Of a stretch of DNA of 20,374 bases, positions 1-6,601 are shown in pieces. The number at the start of each line of letters is the position of its first letter. Position 1 is the stretch's first letter. The stretch lies in contig DEBV01000009.1 in assembly GCA_002348925.1 (NCBI GenBank), forward strand, positions 123,498-143,871, in the 5' to 3' direction. The translations under genes were made by a program, and so were the position numbers. This DNA is from Alphaproteobacteria bacterium UBA2947. Its GTDB lineage: Bacteria > Pseudomonadota > Alphaproteobacteria > Rs-D84. The notes beneath the pieces were generated by a model that searched no databases, had not been told where the DNA came from, and worked only from the letters and a program-made list of their open reading frames with translations.

Positions 1-950
1 AATCCACTATTAACCCAAATGCGATTATGGCAGATTTTGCACAATATAAACCACAGGTTATACCTGCTGTGCCAAAGTTGTGGGAAATATTCCGTAAAAA
101 GATTATCGAAGGTGTAAAAGCCAAAAAGAAATGGTGGTTGGTATCTTTCATTATGAATAATCAAAAATTATTGCGTGCGATGGGATTGGGCAAATTGGTT
201 AATAAAGTATTGAATCAAATTCGCTCTGTATTCGGTGGTCGTGCAAGATTGTTGGTTGCTGGTGGGGCTGCTACGAAACCAGAAGTGGAAAAATTCTATA
301 CACAACTGGGGATGGCGTTTGTTCAAGGATACGGTATGACAGAAACTGTTGGACCAATCTGTTGTTCAAGACCACTTAAAAAACGTGTTGCGTATGCGTT
401 TGGTGCGCCAATGGGTGATACAGAAATTCAAATTCGCAACAAAGATGAATCTGGTATCGGTATGTTATGGGTTCGTGGAAATCAAATCTTTGGTGGATAT
501 TTAAATAACATTGAAGCCAACAAAGAATCTTTTGATAAAGAAGGTTGGTTCTGTACCGGTGATTTAGTATGGCAGGATAAAAATGGTGAATTGCATTTTG
601 CTGGGCGTAAAAAACAAGTGATTGTTTTGGACAGCGGTAAAAATGTTTATCCTGATGAATTGGAAGGCCTGTTCATTGAAATCGAAGGCGTTAAAAGTGT
701 TGCCGTATTTGAACATGAAATAAATGGCAAAACTGTTGCGTATGGTGTGTTCAGTGTTGAACCTGGTATGACAATGGAAAAATTGGCAGCGGAAGTTGCA
801 AATGCAAATAAAAAAGTTGCTTCGTATAAATGGGTGACTCACTTTGCAATGACCACTGATGATTTGCCTGTGACCAGTACACAGAAAATTAAACACCATG
901 TCGTTCGTCAATGGTTGATTGATGGAAAATATTCTCTTAGACACGAATAG
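1..950 (+). CDS. AMP-forming acyl-CoA synthetase, 5'-truncated by window edge
   Basis: C-terminal part of an adenylate-forming ligase that would activate a fatty or other carboxylic acid with ATP and CoA (or ACP). The frame is open from base 3, and the codons before the first ATG at 27 read STINPNAIMADF, which aligns with residues 212-223 of the downstream paralogue. The gene therefore enters from outside the window and the ATG at 27 is internal. Visible motifs are GYGMTE, the TGD loop, the hinge GRKK and a C-terminal TQKIKHH that contains the candidate adenylation lysine. The N-terminal ATP-binding SGSTGTPK loop lies outside the window. It is followed by an intercistronic hairpin and a closely related second copy at 1006, so a local duplication is likely. 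Family is confident; substrate is unknown. Confidence 0.9.
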   Translation, partial: STINPNAIMADFAQYKPQVIPAVPKLWEIFRKKIIEGVKAKKKWWLVSFIMNNQKLLRAMGLGKLVNKVLNQIRSVFGGRARLLVAGGAATKPEVEKFYTQLGMAFVQGYGMTETVGPICCSRPLKKRVAYAFGAPMGDTEIQIRNKDESGIGMLWVRGNQIFGGYLNNIEANKESFDKEGWFCTGDLVWQDKNGELHFAGRKKQVIVLDSGKNVYPDELEGLFIEIEGVKSVAVFEHEINGKTVAYGVFSVEPGMTMEKLAAEVANANKKVASYKWVTHFAMTTDDLPVTSTQKIKHHVVRQWLIDGKYSLRHE

Positions 951-956
951 TATGTT

Positions 957-980
957 TTGGCACCATGCTAATGGTGCCAA
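957..980 (+). other. Intercistronic stem-loop between the two acyl-CoA synthetase genes
   Basis: A perfect 10-bp inverted repeat, TTGGCACCAT / ATGGTGCCAA, with a GCTA loop. It starts 6 bases after the stop at 950 and ends 25 bases before the next ATG. No T-run follows, so it is not a standard intrinsic terminator. It could protect an mRNA 3' end, mark an RNA processing site, or act as a weak attenuator between the paralogues. The repeat is seen directly; the role is inferred. Confidence 0.6.
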
Positions 981-1005
981 CAATGTTATGTAAAAGGATT
1001 GTATT

Positions 1006-2586
1006 ATGAATATGTATCAAAAGTTAGAAAACGCTGTGAATCAATGGCCAGAAAATTTGTTTTTGGTTCGTGAAAACATTACTTATTCACAGTTTTTGGA
1101 ACAAGTGCGTGCGCGTGCCGCAACACTTAATAAACAAGGTATCAAACATGGTGATGTTGTTGGGGTGTTGTCTCATAATTTACCTCAATTTCCTTTAACT
1201 TTGTTTGCTGTTTGGTATTTGGGCGGAACGGTTTTAATGTTGGATACTAATTTAACGCCACTTGAATATGATAAAATGTGTGAAATCGCAGGATGTAAAT
1301 TTGTTTGTGCGGAACCTTCGTTCTTTTACAAAACAAAACAATTTAAATTTTACGACATAACAAAAAAAGATGGCGCTGTTGATTATGATTTACGTCCATA
1401 TCCGTCTGAATCAACAGATGTTGCAACGATGTCGTTTACATCTGGTTCAACAGGTACGCCAAAGGTTGTTCCTTTGACCCACTTTAATTTGACAGAATGT
1501 GCAAATTCTTTGGAAGATATGTCCGATTATTTCCATTCTGGTGATGTAATGTATGGATTCTTGCCACTGTATCATATATTTGGTTTTGCGATTGGTGTTT
1601 TGGCAACGATTCATTATGGGGCGTCGCTCGTTTTACAGCCAACAATCAACCCAAAATATATCTTGGATGATTTTAAAAAGTTTCAACCACATGTTATACC
1701 TGCGGTGCCACGTGTTTGGGAATTGTTCCGTAATAAAATTATGAACACAATGAAAGAACAAGGTAAATGGCGTGTCGCGTCGTTTATTTTAAGAAACCAA
1801 AAAACATTGAAAGATATGGGACTTGATTTCTTTGTTCGCAAAGTTCAAGAACCTATTTTGGAAGTGTTTGGTGGTCGTGCAAAACTGTTAATTGCCGGTG
1901 GCGCTGCAACAAAGCCAGAGGTTGAAAATTTCTATGAATCACTTGGTATGGCGTTTATTCAGGGCTATGGTTTGACAGAAACTGTTGGACCAATCTGTAT
2001 TTCAAAACCAACGAATAAAAGATTGGCTTATTCTGTCGGTGCACCTACATCGAATAACGAATGCGAAATTCGTGACAAAGATGAAAACGGCGTTGGCGTA
2101 TTGTGGTTGCGCGGTCATCAGGTGTTCAATGGCTATATGAATAACGATGAAGTTAATGCAGAAGTATTTGACCAAGATGGTTGGTTTAATACTGGCGATA
2201 TGATGTACATGGATAAAAACGGTGAATTGCATTTTGCCGGACGTAAAAAACAAGTGATTGTTTTGGACAGTGGCAAAAATGTTTATCCCGATGAATTGGA
2301 AGCACTGTTTATGGAAATTGAAGGCGTTAAAAACGTGGCTGTCTTTGAACACAAAGTAGGCGACAAAACTGTTGCGTACGGTGTATTCAGTGTTGATAAA
2401 GATATGACAATGGATAAACTGGCAAAAGGCATAGCAGAACAAAATAAAAAAGTTGCTTCATATAAATGGGTGACCCATTTTGCAATGACTACGGAAGATT
2501 TGCCAATGACCAGCACTCAAAAAATTAAGCATCACGAAGTGCGTAAGAATTTGATTGCGGGTAAATATCCAGATAGAAAAGAATAG
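1006..2586 (+). CDS. AMP-forming acyl-CoA synthetase (FadD-like), full length
   Basis: A 526-residue member of the ANL superfamily, predicted to make an acyl-adenylate and then the CoA (or ACP) thioester; cytosolic or membrane-associated. Residues 142-153 carry the ATP P-loop (SFTSGSTGTPK), 187-190 PLYH, 320-325 GYGLTE, 396-398 TGD and 412-415 the hinge GRKK. The likely catalytic lysine is in TQKIKHH (about 504-510). The length suits a bacterial medium/long-chain acyl-CoA ligase. The start ATG has AAAAGG (992-997) eight bases upstream. It is a close paralogue of the truncated gene before it: the DKNGELHFAGRKKQ segment and the C-terminal KVASYKWVTHFAMTT segment are identical. It ends at a terminator facing mnmE. 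An acyl-ACP synthetase role is an alternative, and substrate cannot be read from the sequence. Confidence 0.93.
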   Translation: MNMYQKLENAVNQWPENLFLVRENITYSQFLEQVRARAATLNKQGIKHGDVVGVLSHNLPQFPLTLFAVWYLGGTVLMLDTNLTPLEYDKMCEIAGCKFVCAEPSFFYKTKQFKFYDITKKDGAVDYDLRPYPSESTDVATMSFTSGSTGTPKVVPLTHFNLTECANSLEDMSDYFHSGDVMYGFLPLYHIFGFAIGVLATIHYGASLVLQPTINPKYILDDFKKFQPHVIPAVPRVWELFRNKIMNTMKEQGKWRVASFILRNQKTLKDMGLDFFVRKVQEPILEVFGGRAKLLIAGGAATKPEVENFYESLGMAFIQGYGLTETVGPICISKPTNKRLAYSVGAPTSNNECEIRDKDENGVGVLWLRGHQVFNGYMNNDEVNAEVFDQDGWFNTGDMMYMDKNGELHFAGRKKQVIVLDSGKNVYPDELEALFMEIEGVKNVAVFEHKVGDKTVAYGVFSVDKDMTMDKLAKGIAEQNKKVASYKWVTHFAMTTEDLPMTSTQKIKHHEVRKNLIAGKYPDRKE

Positions 2587-2610
2587 AATAACAATTCTAT
2601 TTAATTTAAG

Positions 2611-2632
2611 AACGGCGCAGATGCGCCGTTTT
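2611..2632. terminator. Bidirectional intrinsic terminator between the acyl-CoA synthetase and mnmE
   Basis: Stem AACGGCGC / GCGCCGTT (2611-2618 and 2623-2630) closes a short AGAT loop. It runs into a T-rich tract on + and, via the upstream A-rich flank, a weaker one on -. It sits between two convergent genes and can serve both. Confidence 0.85.
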
Positions 2633-2650
2633 AATTTGTTTTGTTTCCTA

Positions 2651-3943
2651 TTATTTTCCCAGACACAATCTTGAAAATGTAGCGTCGGCAATTTCGTCGG
2701 TTGTTATTATACCAAGAATTTTACCAATTGCGTCACCAGCGCGTCTTACGTGTTCTGCAAAAATATCATAATTGCCATCGTATTTATTTATTGCATTTTT
2801 TAATTCGGAAATAGTTTCGTTTAACAATTCGTATGTGCGTTCGTTGATCGCAATTTTTGATTCGGCCCCGCCCATAAGTTCATGCATTTTTGTTTTGATT
2901 GCGTTTAACAATTCATCAAAACCTGTGTCGTTTTTTACCGAAGTATAAATAATATTTTTGTTTGATTTTGTTTTTAATAAATCACTTTTATTTATAACCG
3001 TGATTTCCTTTTCGTTTATTGTTTTTGGTGTGTCATTATAAACATGTATAACCATATCAGCGTTTTCAATTTCGTTATGTGTGCGTTCAATACCAATCTT
3101 TTCGATTGTATCAGTCGCTTCGCGGATTCCCGCCGTATCAGACAGATTTACCAGATATCCATCAATGTCTATTTGAGATGACACAACATCGCGTGTTGTG
3201 CCAGCAATATCGGAAACTATGGCGCGGTTTGAACCGACCAATTTATTAAAGATTGAAGATTTTCCAACATTTGTTTCACCAATCAGTGCGATATTAAAAC
3301 CGTTTTGTATTGCGCGCGAAGCACGATAGTTAGATGTTGTTTCTTTGATTTCTTTTAAGAGATTTTCTGTTTCCAGTAATATTTTTTTATCGATGTCTTT
3401 TGGTAAATCGTCCGCGTCATAATCAAGAATAGCTGCACTGTATGCAGATATTTCAATCATTTTATCACGCCAATTTTTATAAACGATGGAATCATTGCCA
3501 GTCAAAGATTTAAGTGCCGATATGCGCTGTTTGTCTGTTTGTGCGTCAAGCAGTGCGATTAAACCATCTATATCAGCCAAATCCATTTTGTTATTATAAA
3601 ATGCGCGTCGTGAAAATTCACCACGATTTGCAATCCTTGCGCCTGTGTTGCGCAGAAATTCGAATATTTTATCTATGACCGCGGGTGCGCCATGTGAATG
3701 AATTTCGATAACATCTTCGCCAGTGAAAGAATTCGGTGCCATAAAAAATATAGCGACACATTGGTCGATTAAATCGCCACTATCATCACGAAAGTTTGTA
3801 AAATATGCGTATCGCTTTTCAAATTCTTTTTTGTTTACAATGCGTTTAAATAAATCAGATAAATCGTTTCCGCTTATTCGGACAACCGCAACACCAGATT
3901 TTCCAGACGCACTTGATAAAGCAAAGATTGTATCGTTATTCAT
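2651..3943 (-). CDS. mnmE: tRNA modification GTPase MnmE (TrmE)
   Basis: MnmE acts with MnmG to install (carboxymethyl)aminomethyl groups on wobble uridine 34 of certain tRNAs; cytosolic, active as a G-domain dimer. The 430-residue protein has the N-terminal tetrahydrofolate-binding domain (about 1-118), a helical domain, and an inserted Ras-like G domain. G-domain motifs are P-loop GETNVGKS at 222-229, TTR 249-251, DTAG 269-272 and NKSD 318-321. It ends in CLGK with the conserved cysteine at 427, so it is intact. Length is slightly below the usual 445-460. It follows ruvA by two bases on the same strand and is probably co-transcribed with it. The partner mnmG is not in the window. Confidence 0.97.
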   Translation of the reverse strand: MNNDTIFALSSASGKSGVAVVRISGNDLSDLFKRIVNKKEFEKRYAYFTNFRDDSGDLIDQCVAIFFMAPNSFTGEDVIEIHSHGAPAVIDKIFEFLRNTGARIANRGEFSRRAFYNNKMDLADIDGLIALLDAQTDKQRISALKSLTGNDSIVYKNWRDKMIEISAYSAAILDYDADDLPKDIDKKILLETENLLKEIKETTSNYRASRAIQNGFNIALIGETNVGKSSIFNKLVGSNRAIVSDIAGTTRDVVSSQIDIDGYLVNLSDTAGIREATDTIEKIGIERTHNEIENADMVIHVYNDTPKTINEKEITVINKSDLLKTKSNKNIIYTSVKNDTGFDELLNAIKTKMHELMGGAESKIAINERTYELLNETISELKNAINKYDGNYDIFAEHVRRAGDAIGKILGIITTDEIADATFSRLCLGK

Positions 3944-3945
3944 TA

Positions 3946-4515
3946 TTATTTACCGCTTATTTCTTTTAATGCCAATGGAACAAGTTTGGAAATGTCTGCG
4001 TCTGGATTATTGGATACCAATTTTTGTGCCATGTCGATAATATCCATACGGCGATAACCCAAACTTTCCAATGCCGCCAACAAATCGGGCAGGGCGCCAC
4101 CGTTGTCGGTGCCAAAATCAAAATTCGCACCGCCCATTTTGTTCTTTAATTCAACAATGATTTTTTCGGCAACTTTTTTGCCGACCCCTGGGGTTGTCGC
4201 GATTGTTTTTGCATCCCCAGTTGCAATCGCTGTCATCAGAGTATCTGTTTTGATTGTTGACATAATTGCCATGGCAACCTTTGGTCCAACCCCCGATACA
4301 GTTGTTAACTGATTAAACAGGTTTTGACCAGCAATAGTGCTAAATCCGAATAATCTTATAGAATCTTCGCGTACAATGGTTTCAATCCAAAGCGCGACAT
4401 TTTCTTTTAATCGCAAGATTTCTGGCGTATAGACCTTGTACCCGACACCGTTTACCATTAAAATAACAAAATCAGTGCCAATATAGTCAATTACACCTTG
4501 CAATTTTCCAATCAT
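3946..4515 (-). CDS. ruvA: Holliday junction branch migration protein RuvA
   Basis: RuvA binds four-way DNA junctions as a tetramer and loads the RuvB motor for branch migration. The 189 residues show the N-terminal OB fold (MIGKLQG...GVGYKV, 1-about 62). Two helix-hairpin-helix motifs follow (GVGPKVA 75-81 and GVGKKVA 110-116), then an acidic/glycine linker. The C-terminal RuvB-binding three-helix domain (about 140-189) includes LESLGY. The ATG has AAAGGA upstream on the - strand. It is the first gene of a ruvA-mnmE unit. ruvB is absent from the window and ruvC lies about 3.5 kb away in another unit, instead of the common ruvC-ruvA-ruvB order. Confidence 0.97.
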   Translation of the reverse strand: MIGKLQGVIDYIGTDFVILMVNGVGYKVYTPEILRLKENVALWIETIVREDSIRLFGFSTIAGQNLFNQLTTVSGVGPKVAMAIMSTIKTDTLMTAIATGDAKTIATTPGVGKKVAEKIIVELKNKMGGANFDFGTDNGGALPDLLAALESLGYRRMDIIDMAQKLVSNNPDADISKLVPLALKEISGK

Positions 4516-4518
4516 TTG

Positions 4519-4547
4519 TTATCCTTTTGGTGTAATTTTAATATAAT
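4519..4547 (+). promoter_or_regulatory. Predicted yebC promoter
   Basis: A consensus -10 TATAAT at 4542-4547 lies 18 bases before the yebC ATG. The best -35 match is the weak TTATCC at 4519-4524, with 17-base spacing. The predicted transcript start near 4554 leaves a very short leader that begins at the AAAAGGT Shine-Dalgarno. It overlaps the opposing ruvA promoter. Confidence 0.5.
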
Positions 4548-4563
4548 TAAATCAAAAGGTCAA
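4535..4563 (-). promoter_or_regulatory. Predicted ruvA-mnmE promoter
   Basis: On the - strand, TTGACC (complement of 4558-4563) and TAAAAT (complement of 4535-4540) are separated by exactly 17 bases. The -10 is about 20 bases upstream of the ruvA start codon. The -35 covers part of the yebC ribosome binding site on the other strand. Confidence 0.5.
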
Positions 4564-4565
4564 AT

Positions 4566-5282
4566 ATGAGTGGACACAGTAAATGGCACAACATCCAACA
4601 CAAAAAGGGATTGGTTGATGCGGCACGCAGTGGTTTGTTTACTAAACTGGCGCGTGAAATAACAATGGCGGCAAAATTGGGTGATAAAAATCCTGATAAT
4701 AACCCAAGATTGCGTTTGGCAATTTTGCAGGCACGCAAAGCGTCTATGCCTAATGATAATATTAAACGCGCGATTGAAAAAGCGTCTGGCGCAAATACTG
4801 ATAACTTTGTCGCAGTGCGTTATGAAGGTTATGGTCCAAATGCAGTTCCTGTTATTGTAGAAGCATTGACTGATAATCCACGCAGAACAGTGCCAGAAGT
4901 TCGCAATATCTTTGCCAAGAACGGTGGCAATATGGGCGAAGAAGGTTCTGTTGTGTTTATGTTTTCTCATGTTGGTCAGATTATGTATCCTGCATCCATT
5001 GGTAAAACAGAAGACGAAATGATGGAGTTGGTTATGGAAGTTGATGCTGATAATCTGGAATCTTCCGAAGAAGGTTTTATCATCACAACAAAGCCTGATA
5101 ACTTTATGAATATTCAAAAAGCATTGGCTGATAAAATTGGTGAACCAGAAAATGCAGAAATCACATGGGTTCCAAATATGCCAATGGATTTGGACGACGA
5201 AGCGTATGCGAAAATCGAAAGATTGGTTGATGCACTGGATGCAAACGATGACGTGCAAAAGGTATTCACTGCAGCGGCTTAA
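4566..5282 (+). CDS. yebC: YebC/TACO1-family translation or transcription factor
   Basis: YebC proteins were annotated as transcriptional regulators. Members of the TACO1 group are also linked to helping ribosomes through proline-rich stretches, so either label may apply. The 238 residues are full length. The family's N-terminal signature MSGHSKW..I.H.K is at 1-14, followed by MPNDNIKRAI.KASG (61-75) and YEGYGPNAVPVIVEA.TDN (86-104). The C-terminal acidic segment contains WVPNMPMDLDDE. The start ATG has AAAAGGT five bases upstream. It is divergent from ruvA with 50 bases between start codons, and a strong intrinsic terminator follows nine bases after its stop. In many proteobacteria yebC precedes ruvC-ruvA-ruvB; here only the ruvA neighbourhood survives, in inverted orientation. 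Confidence 0.96.
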   Translation: MSGHSKWHNIQHKKGLVDAARSGLFTKLAREITMAAKLGDKNPDNNPRLRLAILQARKASMPNDNIKRAIEKASGANTDNFVAVRYEGYGPNAVPVIVEALTDNPRRTVPEVRNIFAKNGGNMGEEGSVVFMFSHVGQIMYPASIGKTEDEMMELVMEVDADNLESSEEGFIITTKPDNFMNIQKALADKIGEPENAEITWVPNMPMDLDDEAYAKIERLVDALDANDDVQKVFTAAA

Positions 5283-5290
5283 GAAAAAAC

Positions 5291-5316
5291 AATCCGTCTT
5301 TATGACGGATTTTTTT
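5291..5316 (+). terminator. Intrinsic terminator of yebC
   Basis: Stem AATCCGTC / GACGGATT (5291-5298 and 5304-5311) with a five-base loop, followed by an unbroken T-run to 5316. It is a textbook rho-independent terminator. The next gene's ATG is only five bases past the T-run. Confidence 0.9.
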
Positions 5317-5320
5317 AACG

Positions 5321-6034
5321 ATGAAATGGTGGTTAACAGATATTGAAAATGCAATACAAAGGGCAAACAAAAAAATTGCCCCTGTGGCAGATAGTGTTGC
5401 ACAAGAATTAAACATCAGCAAAAACGATGATTTGTTTATTGTTGGTGGTTTTGTTCGTGATAATGTTTTATCTGCATTGTCGGGCAAAGAAAATGTATCG
5501 AAAGATATAGATTTAATATTGCCCAAAAGACCTGTATTAGAAAACAACCCGAATATATTAAGAAAAAGGAAAAATTCTTTGGGTGGAACAAAGATTTGTA
5601 CCAAAAATTTTTCTGAAATTGACATCTTTCAACCATATACGACAGCAGTAGATTTGATTGTTGGAAAATATTTCGATTTTAATTGTAATGGGCTTTATTA
5701 TTCGCATTATCAAAAGCAAATATTACCGTCAGTTTATTTTTACGGTTTCACATCTGATAGAATAATAGATTTTGTAAATTATATTTATGGGAAAAACGGA
5801 ATAGAGCAAAGATATGGCGAAGCTTCTATGGTGGCGCGTGCTTTAAAATTTAAAGTAATGTTTCATGAAAATTTTGGAATAGAAACAAAATTATCGTCAA
5901 ACATATTGTATTTACTTTATAATATGGATAAACAAACAGAACAAGAAATGTTTAATTATGTCGGAAATAAAGTAAAAACAAAAGAGATTCAAAATAAAAT
6001 AATCAGCGAATATAACAGATTAAATAACAGATAA
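5321..6034 (+). CDS. Small CCA-adding-enzyme-like nucleotidyltransferase, function unknown
   Basis: A 237-residue member of the DNA polymerase beta / class II CCA-adding nucleotidyltransferase superfamily. GGFVRD is at 42-47 and the metal-binding pair D62-I-D64 lies in KDIDLIL. A third acidic candidate is D101 in EIDIF. Residues 171-189 (VARALKFKV...FGIET) resemble the segment after the catalytic head in tRNA CCA enzymes (RA.RF...GF.IE). It is far shorter than a CCA enzyme (roughly 370-450 residues) and lacks the long C-terminal tRNA-binding body and any HD domain. Substrate is unknown. No Shine-Dalgarno is seen, and the ATG starts five bases after the yebC terminator. No other initiation codon keeps the catalytic motif and has a better context. 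Codons look more A/T-rich than in yebC. Its own terminator follows. Fold is fairly sure; role is not inferred. Confidence 0.75.
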   Translation: MKWWLTDIENAIQRANKKIAPVADSVAQELNISKNDDLFIVGGFVRDNVLSALSGKENVSKDIDLILPKRPVLENNPNILRKRKNSLGGTKICTKNFSEIDIFQPYTTAVDLIVGKYFDFNCNGLYYSHYQKQILPSVYFYGFTSDRIIDFVNYIYGKNGIEQRYGEASMVARALKFKVMFHENFGIETKLSSNILYLLYNMDKQTEQEMFNYVGNKVKTKEIQNKIISEYNRLNNR

Positions 6035-6039
6035 AAAAA

Positions 6040-6066
6040 CACCGCTCAGTTGAGCGGCGTTTTATT
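6040..6066. terminator. Bidirectional terminator between the nucleotidyltransferase gene and secB
   Basis: Stem CCGCTCA / TGAGCGG (6042-6048 and 6051-6057) is flanked by an A-run (6033-6039) on the left and a T-rich tract on the right. It can therefore terminate both convergent genes. It begins six bases after one stop codon and ends just before the other. Confidence 0.85.
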
Positions 6067-6068
6067 TT

Positions 6069-6518
6069 TTACTGATTTGCAGGTTTTTGTTCTGCTGCTT
6101 GTTTTTGTCTTTGTTCATAAAGATCAGCAAAATCAACCAATGGCATAGAAAGTGGAGGAAAACCAGATTCAGCAGTCAATCTTGTCACCATTGCGCGAAC
6201 ATATGGGAACAACAATGTTGGAACATCGATTAACAGTGTTCTTTTCTTGGTTTCTTCATCTTTTTCTTCGTATTGAACCATACCAGTATAAGTTGATTCA
6301 ATCATGAATACTGTTTTGTCGTCTTTTTCCAATTTAGAATGAACGCGTGTAATCAAATCAACCATGAACAAATTGTTTTCTGCGCCTTTGATGTTAATGT
6401 CAATATTTATTTCCATTTTTGCAGCGCCAGAATCCTGTTTAAAGAATAATTCAGGTACATTTGGGCTTTCAAAAGAGATGTCTTTTAAGAATTGAGATAT
6501 AATATTAAACTTTGGCAT
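6069..6518 (-). CDS. secB: Protein-export chaperone SecB
   Basis: SecB is a cytosolic tetrameric chaperone that holds precursor proteins unfolded and hands them to SecA for Sec export. The 149-residue length is typical. The hallmark block is at about 96-134: LIDVPTLLFPYVR, then GFPPLSMPLVDFADLY. The N-terminal FNI.SQFLKDISFE..N.P matches the family start. A Gln/Ala-rich tail closes the protein. A strong AGGAGC Shine-Dalgarno (6526-6531, - strand) fixes the ATG. It is divergent from mltA, an alphaproteobacterial-style adjacency, but the Tim44-like gene often found between them is missing. Confidence 0.97.
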   Translation of the reverse strand: MPKFNIISQFLKDISFESPNVPELFFKQDSGAAKMEINIDINIKGAENNLFMVDLITRVHSKLEKDDKTVFMIESTYTGMVQYEEKDEETKKRTLLIDVPTLLFPYVRAMVTRLTAESGFPPLSMPLVDFADLYEQRQKQAAEQKPANQ

Positions 6519-6554
6519 TGCGATTGCTCCTTTTTTTATCCATCGTTTTATGAT

Positions 6555-6583
6555 AATATAGCATTAAGAATTTGTTTTTACAA
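6555..6583 (-). promoter_or_regulatory. Predicted secB promoter
   Basis: On the - strand, TTGTAA (complement of 6578-6583) and TATATT (complement of 6555-6560) have 17-base spacing. The predicted start is about 30 bases before the secB ATG. No equally good promoter was found for mltA on the other strand; GATAAT at 6552-6557 is the best -10 but lacks a good -35. Confidence 0.55.
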
Positions 6584-6601
6584 GTGGGGGGATAATTAAA
6601 A

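Noticed and set aside
2002..2442. 146-codon antisense frame in the second acyl-CoA synthetase
   Set aside because: A similar mirror frame occurs in the first paralogue (564-983), so it follows from the sense-strand conservation rather than being a gene.
4560..5402. 280-codon open frame on the - strand across yebC
   Set aside because: It is antisense to a clearly conserved gene, rich in Cys/His/Phe as mirror frames are, with no recognisable domain.
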